In this document: positions 35,001 to 42,132 of the stretch, in pieces
Layout: every line of letters begins with the position of its first letter
Position numbering within the stretch: the stretch's first letter is position 1
DNA from: a virus
Reading direction: 5' to 3' (one strand)
Virus record (IMG/VR): IMGVR_UViG_3300042453_005404
Location: 1 to 64,000 of that record
Length of the DNA stretch: 64,000 bases
Program-made: the position numbers and the translations under genes
Notes under the pieces: model-generated
The model's input: only the letters and a program-made list of their open reading frames with translations
What the model was told of the DNA's origin: nothing
Database searches by the model: none

Positions 35001-35551
35001 ATGACAATGTTTTTCTTCCTTATACGTTTTTAAACTCAAACTTAGACAAGCCTAGAACTTTGGCCAAATTCGATGCAAGAATTACAGCAGAAACAGCAGC
35101 GAGAAATGCAAGGAATCAAGAACGAGCCTTACTCGACCCAGTAAAGTTTTATAATCGAGATTTGAATCCTGTGATGAAAGCTTTTCATTCTTCTGGTGGT
35201 AAGGGTCTTGCTGGTGTTATAACAAATTTTAAAGTGGATTATGGAGAAGCGAAAGGAAATTGGGGTATTGACAGCAGCAACTCGTTGCGAGCACCTATGT
35301 TTGTTACAATCAATTTAACAATGGCTGTGATTCATGATATTACACCCGGCCTAGATGCCAAGGGTGTTATGATGGCTCCAATTTGGCCTGTTGGCAACAT
35401 GTCGAACTACTTCATGAAAGATTCGCCTAATCGAAATCAGGAAGGAAGGGTGGTGCCTTCAATAGCAGTAGATTCTGGTGAAGGTTTAACTGACAACAAC
35501 TACTTTGATGTTAAAAACAAGGTAATGTACTATAAACGTACAAACAGATAA
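32090..35551 (+). CDS. Large tail/baseplate structural protein
   Basis: 1153 residues. It starts with a Pro-rich region (PPIVPPPSELLSAPAPEQ). A single strong hydrophobic segment, ALCVAMILAYVLLLNTIVAF (about 347-366), is odd for a structural protein. The C-terminal 450 residues include IHDLRTNEILSFHAFLED, YTAQDGYGRMDKVQIYKGTT and FKMVAMNPQDHDMMW, a tube- or hub-like beta domain, and a basic loop (SRRGRGRGRN). It lies between the tape measure and the gp53-like gene, so it should be part of the baseplate or tail tip. Confidence 0.65.
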   Translation: MPPIVPPPSELLSAPAPEQSTTNIIQRPGPQTNAEQAPLAPSPIPSLSRRLTIYYQNKGDAPVVPTIDNEIDIAQPVLNQFAEYVVNRSQVNDVPINATQPNYIDKIANAKVEFNSVPTPSYTNDPIISTPDMLGVHYKANNGTGLRNFSINVYQKDINQENAKLHEANINRILLSTRGHNSEPNNQFVTPDVTQNKNDNRITLGSYFYKNASNLSNGVNYVSGSYVRSQPNTATSAPPMTIEQMKNIGLNIMFEAVQGRAGLDFAIRSNDAGDIAEAEARMVLPSEQRIGKRVSLGRFTPAFQIKKLTGAEKPNNSNFIDNTDDVQSYGSQYNVYSQFDSLISLGQIALCVAMILAYVLLLNTIVAFIHIRDTREGVNLADLNGNQRRRLLGSSILQKNSGVYPSSQTSGTDFLTQTSGFTELVGTNGLLPYTRYGHEYSLNAGIQEFFGFSFLGGSLETGITGIQQLANSSLKVLTENGRLNVILREILRSGISLVEDSSVDFTGAASIAGIGNLLKKISTLKIIRFIGVLMSMGDRVRFETEIRRAASLERGVASAEANSRDDPNFTPDDSTSFGANVSYIDNLNGVLRSNFISKSRISVNNTGIIWSNTSAGMAKLPLYQNNNKSSFAGAAGINSEFGSRWSDIDLPVNQPSFSESNIFGAPTISDEEVNNGRISPDHVREIEKSLEADFMPFYIHDLRTNEILSFHAFLEDANEDFNVEYTAQDGYGRMDKVQIYKGTTRNVSVNFKMVAMNPQDHDMMWYKINSLAMMIYPQWTQGRKVSIGQTYNFIQAFSQIPGATPVIRLRLGDLYKSNYSKMAVARLFGINTLEDYSVGNVTDRSSAQTLQENQPATTDIGRRRAALTSSEAINKNNVDNIFALFDDLVLVNLPTGTVESSPPSRRGRGRGRNTQNNQNIRYAAKFVQQQEVLLSNDGTSLEGITVNVVQSFIVSDVNDLSSTTSVTGINNDNVFLPYTFLNSNLDKPRTLAKFDARITAETAARNARNQERALLDPVKFYNRDLNPVMKAFHSSGGKGLAGVITNFKVDYGEAKGNWGIDSSNSLRAPMFVTINLTMAVIHDITPGLDAKGVMMAPIWPVGNMSNYFMKDSPNRNQEGRVVPSIAVDSGEGLTDNNYFDVKNKVMYYKRTNR

Positions 35552-35561
35552 GAGATTTATC

Positions 35562-35855
35562 ATGGCAACAAGCAGATACGTTTTAACACCAAAACTAAAC
35601 TTTAACTTTCAGTATGGCACAAGCGAAACAGTTGCTAACATTCGTTCAGCTATAGCGAACGGTCAAATTGCGGTCAACGTGATATTTTTGAAAGAGGTTA
35701 TACGTCTTGATGTATTGGCCGGTCAATATTACGGTGATGGCAAATACTATTGGCTTATTGCAGCCGCAAGTAACATTGGCTGGAGTTTACAAATTCCTCC
35801 CAACACAAGAATCGTGATTCCAGACCTACAGCAAGCACTTCAGTTCTTAGGTTGA
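35562..35855 (+). CDS. Baseplate wedge gp53-like / LysM-type protein
   Basis: 97 residues. The C-terminal half LDVLAGQYYGDGKYYWLIAA ... IPPNTRIVIPDL follows the gp53/gpX pattern of contractile tails (a LysM-like fold in which D-x-LA-x-x-YYG-D, a YW-L strand and an IP-x-G/N-x-x-(I/V)-x-IP end recur). It links wedge or hub to the tube in related phages. It starts 10 bases after the large baseplate gene. Confidence 0.7.
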   Translation: MATSRYVLTPKLNFNFQYGTSETVANIRSAIANGQIAVNVIFLKEVIRLDVLAGQYYGDGKYYWLIAAASNIGWSLQIPPNTRIVIPDLQQALQFLG

Positions 35856-35898
35856 GAAAAACCTGCCCTCTGCACTTATAATTTCTGGGATAAACAAC

Positions 35899-38800
35899 AT
35901 GCTATACCTTGATACAGAAAACTTGGTTCTTAATCCGGCTGCTCTTCGTGCGCAAAAGAATGCTAGACTAAATCAGTTGAAAGCAACGTTTCGAAATTAC
36001 TATGGCTTTATCACCAACACAGACATTGCAACAGCTCTTTCTTTGCAGCAAGTAATAGGCCGTGCTGATTTAAATCGCCCGCCCCTTGATACAGCACGAG
36101 GCGGTCGCCGTTCGACTGACAGTGGTGATATACGAGCAGCAATAGAAGATTTAAATGTAAGAGCCGACCCCGAACTAGTTCCTGTATTCGAATTACTGAT
36201 GGAAAGCGACAACGGCGCTGCTAAAACAATATTAACAGCCGATCCCGAAGCAATAAGAAATAAACTAACGGATTTGGTAACAAACGCTTCAGAACAAAAA
36301 ATCGATGCTGTTCGCCGTTGTGTTAAAATTCATTATTGTGATGGGTCACGTTCACCAACTTTAGAAAATTTAGGTATTTGCTTTGCTGATTTAAATAATG
36401 CTGTTCCTAATCTTCAAGAAGATAATACATTAAAAGAGCGCATTGCCGTTGTATGCATGGATCATCCACTGCTAATGCCGGGAGAAAAAAATGCTGAACT
36501 GTTGTCTGTGTTTTTCAATGGCATTCCAACTTTAGAGTTAACGAGAGCAACACCTGTTTTGAACATTAAGTTTTTCTCTACAAGACCAACCGTTCAAAAC
36601 AACAAGCTTAGTGCTATCACGTTACAAAAGTTTGTTGAAGGTGCAAGAGATATAGGAGAACAAACACCAAGCAATGCCGCACTAAATGCTTTTGCAAAAT
36701 CAAATCAAATAGCAACTGGTTCTGTTAACGGAACCAGAAGATCAATTGTAAACTTTGACACTTATACCGTTACAGGACTTGAGTTGTTTCGAATGCCTCA
36801 ATCAATGCAAAACATTGAAGGTTACAAACAAATCGACAATTACTTGTCACCAATTATCGATCCTTTTCGACCGTTAGCTTCGATTAAATCATTTAGCATC
36901 GATGTTAAAAGTGCTTACGGTTTACAAGGAACACGAACAGCAACATTAGAAATGGTTCTGCATGATCGCTCACGTATGTCAGAGTTTGCTGACTTTGTTA
37001 AACCAGATAGATTTGGTGAAACGTTTCTCGAAGTAGAATACGGATGGCTGCATCCAGATCTTGAAAGAGAACAAAACTTTTATGCTGATCTTTTAAATCT
37101 AACACGTTCTGTTGAGCACTTCACTATCGTCACAAGCAACTTTAATTTTGATGATGTTGGTCAAGTAAACATTACTTTAAACTTGATTGGTAGAGGCACC
37201 GCTGAAAGCACTGAACTTTCAATTGTTGGAGAAACCGCCGCCGGTCGCATTCAAACTCAAATAAGACAGATTGAAGAGTTATCTGCAACAATTAACAGAT
37301 TGGGTGGCGTGGTGTTTCCAAATCGAGAAACAAACTCTGAAAGCCGCTCGCATAGAAGAGAAGTGCGGGGTATTCAAGGTTTAAGTGCTGCCGGGGATGC
37401 TACCAGCAATTTGATAATGACAAAAGAAATTTTGAAAGAGCTAAGAAGATTAAACGACAGATTGAATGAAAGAAGGCAAAATCCTGCTTTAAGACCAGCA
37501 GCAGATCAACTTCAGAAAGAAATCCAAAGGCTTGTGGGTGATCCCAACAGAAGGGATAGAGATAGAACTCCCGGTGCAAGCAGTCTCTTAGGCAGTGTAT
37601 CACGTACACTTAATGTGGAAATACGAGATATTTTAAACAGCCTTAACAACGATCCCTCTCAAGATAAAACAAACAAAGAGCAATGCTATAACGATTCATT
37701 TTTAAAACAAATGAATCGACGAATTTGGGATACGATAAAAAACGATTTGGCTACGCACCCGCCGGTACCTACTAGAAATGAAGCAGCTTCAAGCGCAGGA
37801 CTTCCATCGACCGACAACGCCGCCTCCAGAGCTACACCTCCCGGTGCGGTGCCAATACCACCATTTAACGGGGCCAAAGTTATTTCTCTTGGAACATTGT
37901 TAACAGCTTTTGTTGCTAAACCTTTGGCTGCTTTAAAAACCGGTGACAATCCAAAATTCAAAGAAGTACAAATGTACTTTTACAACTTTAATAATAAAGC
38001 AAGTTGGATGAGTCATTGCAACATTTCGCAGTTTCCTGTACAAACGGATTATTTCACCCGTGAATATGGAAGAATGCGTATGGAAAACGTAAGCAGAACA
38101 GTGAACCTAAGCGTAAATGAATTTTTAAATTTTATAGCTTCAAGAATTGTGGACGACGTAATGAATCCAGCTTACGGAATATCAAGTCTTTACAAATACA
38201 ACGACGATCAGCAAGTTGAAGCAAGAAACGAACGAAACTTTGATAGGAGGATGGAAGAAATAATGAAGGGGGCCAACATTGGCAAGCATCCTGATTTTGT
38301 TCCTCCTCAAGTTACATTTGAAATCGAAGCATTACCAGCAACAGTTACCGACAATTTAACCGATAACAGTCAAACCGTTCTCAAAATACATGTTTTTGAT
38401 AAAGCATGTTCACCAAACAATCCATATCGTGAGTTGCTAAATCTTGCAACAGAAAACGTTCTTGGTACTTTGAGTGCCTATCCCGGCGATCCTGCGCAAA
38501 GAACAGCAAATGAAGATTTAGCGGTTCAAAACGCAAATGCACGCACTGAAGAGCAAAGAACAAATGTACGAAATGATTTGCGACAAAACTGGCGGCAGCT
38601 ACATAATGCCGTGGTAGCAGACGTGCGTCGTCTTGGTTTGATTGCTCCTATAAACTCGGAAGAAGGACAACAATCTGATCTCTTAGGTCAATATAGGTTC
38701 TCTGGTGGTCCACAAAAACTCAAAGAATATATTATGAAAGGTATGCCTCATATCATCTATGGAGCCATGGCCACAACAATAAAAACAGCAACTCTTGGTT

Positions 38801-39249
38801 CTCAAAGTGATCCTGCATTAAACACAATCAACATTCAACGCTCGCTTAATGCTTCTCCAATCCAACCAAACGGTCAACAAGCAGGTGGTGTTCCGTTAAG
38901 CGTTTATCCTGTTGAGCTAAACATGACAAGTTTAGGTTGTCCAATCCTACGATACGGTCAAGAAATATTTGTGGACTATAACACCAACACTTCTATTGAC
39001 AACATTTATTACATCACTGGCTTGCAACATAAAATCGAAGCAGGAAACTTTGAAACAACCATTAAGTTCACAGCAGTTGACGCATTTGGTCGTTACAGAA
39101 ACCTTATAAGCCAACTCAACACAGCAGCTCAAACAATCGCAGCTATCCCTGAAGGTCAACCACAGCCACCAGCAACTCCTACACCTCATCGTTCTCAACA
39201 TTCTCATCGTCCTCATCGTTCACAACGGGGACCAGCACCAACACGATAA
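35899..39249 (+). CDS. Baseplate hub-like structural protein
   Basis: 1116 residues. The middle part (about 310-440) holds strands like those of hub proteins of the gp27/gpD type: PLASIKSFSIDVKSAYG, ATLEMVLHDRSRM, FLEVEYGWLHPD, VNITLNLIGRGT. The C-terminal part has a CPILRYGQEIFVDY loop, then IYYITGLQHKIEAGNFETTI and FTAVDAFGRYRN, typical of the late-control-D family. The tail end is a Pro/His/Ser-rich extension (PHRSQHSHRPHRSQRG). A coiled middle (KEILKELRRLNDRLNERRQ) separates the parts. Confidence 0.65.
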   Translation: MLYLDTENLVLNPAALRAQKNARLNQLKATFRNYYGFITNTDIATALSLQQVIGRADLNRPPLDTARGGRRSTDSGDIRAAIEDLNVRADPELVPVFELLMESDNGAAKTILTADPEAIRNKLTDLVTNASEQKIDAVRRCVKIHYCDGSRSPTLENLGICFADLNNAVPNLQEDNTLKERIAVVCMDHPLLMPGEKNAELLSVFFNGIPTLELTRATPVLNIKFFSTRPTVQNNKLSAITLQKFVEGARDIGEQTPSNAALNAFAKSNQIATGSVNGTRRSIVNFDTYTVTGLELFRMPQSMQNIEGYKQIDNYLSPIIDPFRPLASIKSFSIDVKSAYGLQGTRTATLEMVLHDRSRMSEFADFVKPDRFGETFLEVEYGWLHPDLEREQNFYADLLNLTRSVEHFTIVTSNFNFDDVGQVNITLNLIGRGTAESTELSIVGETAAGRIQTQIRQIEELSATINRLGGVVFPNRETNSESRSHRREVRGIQGLSAAGDATSNLIMTKEILKELRRLNDRLNERRQNPALRPAADQLQKEIQRLVGDPNRRDRDRTPGASSLLGSVSRTLNVEIRDILNSLNNDPSQDKTNKEQCYNDSFLKQMNRRIWDTIKNDLATHPPVPTRNEAASSAGLPSTDNAASRATPPGAVPIPPFNGAKVISLGTLLTAFVAKPLAALKTGDNPKFKEVQMYFYNFNNKASWMSHCNISQFPVQTDYFTREYGRMRMENVSRTVNLSVNEFLNFIASRIVDDVMNPAYGISSLYKYNDDQQVEARNERNFDRRMEEIMKGANIGKHPDFVPPQVTFEIEALPATVTDNLTDNSQTVLKIHVFDKACSPNNPYRELLNLATENVLGTLSAYPGDPAQRTANEDLAVQNANARTEEQRTNVRNDLRQNWRQLHNAVVADVRRLGLIAPINSEEGQQSDLLGQYRFSGGPQKLKEYIMKGMPHIIYGAMATTIKTATLGSQSDPALNTINIQRSLNASPIQPNGQQAGGVPLSVYPVELNMTSLGCPILRYGQEIFVDYNTNTSIDNIYYITGLQHKIEAGNFETTIKFTAVDAFGRYRNLISQLNTAAQTIAAIPEGQPQPPATPTPHRSQHSHRPHRSQRGPAPTR

Positions 39250-39283
39250 AATCTATATAATCTATCAAATCATATGGTAACAT

Positions 39284-40408
39284 ATGGTCATGGATTATAT
39301 CGATCAACTCATTTCTCAGCTATATTTGGTCAAGCAACCACAACAAGCCCCAGAACGCTTTATACGGGCTTTTAAAGGCTTGTCTCCACGATTGCAAGGC
39401 AATGCCGTTCCATGGCATTTAACCATGCCAGAAAAGCTGTATAATGAGATTGGAAAGGATCAAGAACGTTTCCATACCGAACTAAGCAGCCTTGATCTTT
39501 CTTATCTTCAAGATGTGTATATTCCAACACAAAAAGTGTTTGATTATCTTCAACCAGCAAAGATTAATGTTGAACGCTATCAGCAATATTCACAACTCGA
39601 TCAAACTGGACATATTCAATCGTTTAAACCTAACCAAGATGGTTATGCTAACGTAGTTGAATATGATCGTGTAAGCAATATCACAGGACGGTTTAAAACT
39701 GTTTCTGGGCCTATGCTGTTACACCTTCCAAAGATTTATCGAAGCGTGTTAGAAAGCCGTTGGAAAGATAATGGAACAGTTGTATCTCTAGACTACAAAT
39801 CACTGGAACCAAGAGTGTTACTAGCTACTAGTGGAACACAACCAAAAGAAGAGATAGAGAAGGACATATATGAATCTGTAAGAACTTCTCTATTCCAAGA
39901 TAATCCAGAAGTTAATCGTGATGTGGTAAAAAAGATCGTGTTATCGGAGCTATATGGTGCAGGCATTGAAACCCTACGCCAGCGTTTGCCTAACATTAGA
40001 GATTTAGAATCAACTGTTGGACAGATCTCAGATTGGTTTGGTTTGGAAGCTATGAGAACAAAACTTTATGAACAATGGAAGGAAACAGGTAATCGGTATA
40101 TTGCCAATTTTTATGGTAGAAGAGTAAAAACAGAAACTTCACATACTCTTGTAAACCATTATGTGCAAAGCACAGCAATGGATGTTGCCATGCTAGGGTT
40201 TTTGAATATTCTTCAATACGTTGAAGAACTTGAAAAGCAGGAGCATATTGCTCCTATATTCATTCTTCACGATGCTTTGATTTTGGATATTCACGAAAAT
40301 AGTTTTAGTTTGATTAATGGATTGTGTAAGCTGGGTAGTGTAGACATTAAGAAGCTAGAAACCACTACGTTTTATATGTCCACAGACAAAGGGTTTTCAA
40401 CACTATGA
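39284..40408 (+). CDS. Short family-A DNA polymerase (fingers/palm only)
   Basis: 374 residues. A TGR motif (NITGRF, 132-137) precedes motif A SLDYKSLEPR (168-177, metal ligand Asp170). Motif B is R212-x3-K216-x3-L220-x3-YG: the residue equal to E. coli Phe762 is Leu. VQSTAMD (294-300) matches the PolA Q-x-TA-x-D segment. Motif C is LHDALI (328-333), with the metal-binding Asp330 but Ala where Glu883 is usual. There is no 3'-5' exonuclease or 5'-nuclease domain and little thumb, so these must be separate or missing. It overlaps the HD gene by four bases. Confidence 0.85.
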   Translation: MVMDYIDQLISQLYLVKQPQQAPERFIRAFKGLSPRLQGNAVPWHLTMPEKLYNEIGKDQERFHTELSSLDLSYLQDVYIPTQKVFDYLQPAKINVERYQQYSQLDQTGHIQSFKPNQDGYANVVEYDRVSNITGRFKTVSGPMLLHLPKIYRSVLESRWKDNGTVVSLDYKSLEPRVLLATSGTQPKEEIEKDIYESVRTSLFQDNPEVNRDVVKKIVLSELYGAGIETLRQRLPNIRDLESTVGQISDWFGLEAMRTKLYEQWKETGNRYIANFYGRRVKTETSHTLVNHYVQSTAMDVAMLGFLNILQYVEELEKQEHIAPIFILHDALILDIHENSFSLINGLCKLGSVDIKKLETTTFYMSTDKGFSTL

Positions 40409-41013
40409 ACCAAGAACAAGTAATCATTAAGAACTTTGAGCTATTCAAGACACAAGCTGCAAAGCTAGGTGCAAAAGGGGGTTCTATTCTAAGTTATGTG
40501 GACAACAATGCAGAACGAATCATGCTTGCACCTGCTTCAACAAAGCGGGATTATACTTGCTGTCATCCCGGTGGACTTGTTGAGCACTCTCTACGTGTAT
40601 TGCAGAATGCTGCCAAGCTACGTCAAGTATACAACCTTACGGACTCTGTTGCTACTTCAAGCATTATTCTCTGTTCTTTGTTTCATGACATTGGCAAGGT
40701 TGGCACGGAAAGCAAAGAATATTACGTAGACAATGCAAGTGATTGGCATCGTGACAAGCTTGGAGTTTATTACAACGTTGCTGATCGGTTTCAACACGTT
40801 CCAGTATCTCAACTAAGCCTTTTTACACTTTCGAAAAATAACGTTGAGATTGATATTGATGAATGGTATGCTATGTCTGTGGTTGGGAATAAGTCAGTTA
40901 GAGAAGATCTTCCCACACAAGGAGAACCTTGGATTTATGTTATTCTTTCACAAGCTGTAAAAGCTGCTTGTGTGCAAGGTAAAGGCAAAGAAAAGGTTAT
41001 TTCGATTCAATAA
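40405..41013 (+). CDS. HD-domain phosphohydrolase
   Basis: 202 residues. HD metal-binding residues are visible: HPGGLVEHSLRVL (His61), LFHDIGKVG (His94-Asp95), and a later H-x(n)-D region (DWHRDKLG). HD proteins hydrolyse nucleotides or phosphodiesters, so a role in nucleotide turnover beside the polymerase is plausible. The start overlaps the polymerase stop (ATGA). Confidence 0.8.
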   Translation: MNQEQVIIKNFELFKTQAAKLGAKGGSILSYVDNNAERIMLAPASTKRDYTCCHPGGLVEHSLRVLQNAAKLRQVYNLTDSVATSSIILCSLFHDIGKVGTESKEYYVDNASDWHRDKLGVYYNVADRFQHVPVSQLSLFTLSKNNVEIDIDEWYAMSVVGNKSVREDLPTQGEPWIYVILSQAVKAACVQGKGKEKVISIQ

Positions 41014-41121
41014 ACATGATTGGATTTTTTGCTAATACTTAGTAGATAGACCACCAAAACTAGGTGTTAGTTCAACACAACCAAACAAAAACTGTGGTCA
41101 AGAAAGAAAAGAGCAAATAAA

Positions 41122-41967
41122 ATGGCAAGTTACAATCTCGATGCAATCAAGGCAGCTCTCTCAAAGAACGACAAAACTTCAACTGGCACAAAGGGTACAA
41201 CCCAAAAGCAAGTATACTGGAAGCCTACTCTGGGCGAACACGATCTTCGTTTTCTTCCGATTCAAAACTCTTCTAATGAGCCATTTCAAACCGTGTCTTA
41301 TTACGGTGATCCTCTAACTCAAATGCGTATGGTTGCTCCATATTCATTTGGTCTTCCTGATCCTATCAAGGAACAGTTCGAAGAGCTTCGTAACAGCAAG
41401 AAGCACCCCGATGGTTGGTCTATTGCCAAGCATCTTCGTGCCAAGGAACGCTTTTATGCTGTTATTCTTGTTCGTGGTGAGGAAGACAAGGGTCCACAAA
41501 TCTGGGAGTTTTCCAAGGAAACTCGTGACCAAGTTTATGGTATCCTAACTCACAAGGATAACATTGACGAGGACATGCTTTCTCCTGATGTTGGCTATGA
41601 CTTCACTTGCTCAGTTACGCAAGTAATCGAAGGTGGTAAGCCACGGCTCTACAAGGGATCTCCTGTGAAGCAAATCAACCTTCAAGCTCGTAAGAAGCCA
41701 TCTCCTCTATCAAAGGATAAGGCTCAAACGAAGAAGTGGCTGGATGCAGTGCCAAACCTTGAAGAAATGTTTAAGCGTCAATGCAAGTCTCCAGAAGAAC
41801 TTGTTGAGGTGCTAGAACAGTTTGTTGCCAACCTTACTGGTGTCACTCCTAGTGCTTCTACCCGAGAAGCTGGAACAGATGTAACAGAAGCTAAAACAGG
41901 AAGAAAGCAAACAAATCCTGTTGCCGATAAACTTGAAGATGCCTTCGCAGACTTGGCTCCTTTCTGA
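41122..41967 (+). CDS. Single-stranded DNA-binding protein, T4 gp32-like
   Basis: 281 residues. The N-terminal basic region is followed by KQVYWKPTLGEHDLRFLPI, the gp32-type start of the OB fold. SIAKHLRAKERFYAVILV, DVGYDFTCSVTQVIEGG and LYKGSPVKQINLQARKKPS follow. The acidic tip KLEDAFADLAPF is as in gp32, where it recruits partners. The zinc-finger His/Cys set of T4 gp32 is not visible, so this member seems zinc-free. It uses many optimal codons, fitting an abundant protein. A terminator follows at 42008. Confidence 0.85.
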   Translation: MASYNLDAIKAALSKNDKTSTGTKGTTQKQVYWKPTLGEHDLRFLPIQNSSNEPFQTVSYYGDPLTQMRMVAPYSFGLPDPIKEQFEELRNSKKHPDGWSIAKHLRAKERFYAVILVRGEEDKGPQIWEFSKETRDQVYGILTHKDNIDEDMLSPDVGYDFTCSVTQVIEGGKPRLYKGSPVKQINLQARKKPSPLSKDKAQTKKWLDAVPNLEEMFKRQCKSPEELVEVLEQFVANLTGVTPSASTREAGTDVTEAKTGRKQTNPVADKLEDAFADLAPF

Positions 41968-42007
41968 TATCTTAACTTAATCCTCTTTCTCCTCTTCACC
42001 CAAAACG

Positions 42008-42054
42008 GAAAACCCCGGCAGGATCTCTCCTCCGGGGTTTTCTCTTTTTCTTCT
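42008..42054 (+). terminator. Intrinsic terminator after SSB gene
   Basis: GAAAACCCCGG (42008-42018) pairs perfectly with CCGGGGTTTTC (42032-42042), followed by TCTTTTTCTT. It separates the SSB gene from the uvsX promoter. Confidence 0.85.
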
Positions 42055-42078
42055 GTTAAACTTTTTCGTTTACTTTGT

Positions 42079-42107
42079 TTGACTTTTGATTGCTGCTATG
42101 TTATGTT
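42079..42107 (+). promoter_or_regulatory. Promoter of uvsX
   Basis: TTGACT (42079-42084), a 17-base spacer, TATGTT (42102-42107), with GAAGGAG before the ATG at 42133. Confidence 0.65.
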
Positions 42108-42132
42108 GTTTGAAGAAGGAGAGCAAAACTAT

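Noticed and set aside
42079-42132. TTG-started extension of UvsX
   Set aside because: It covers the promoter boxes; the ATG at 42133 has a proper ribosome site.
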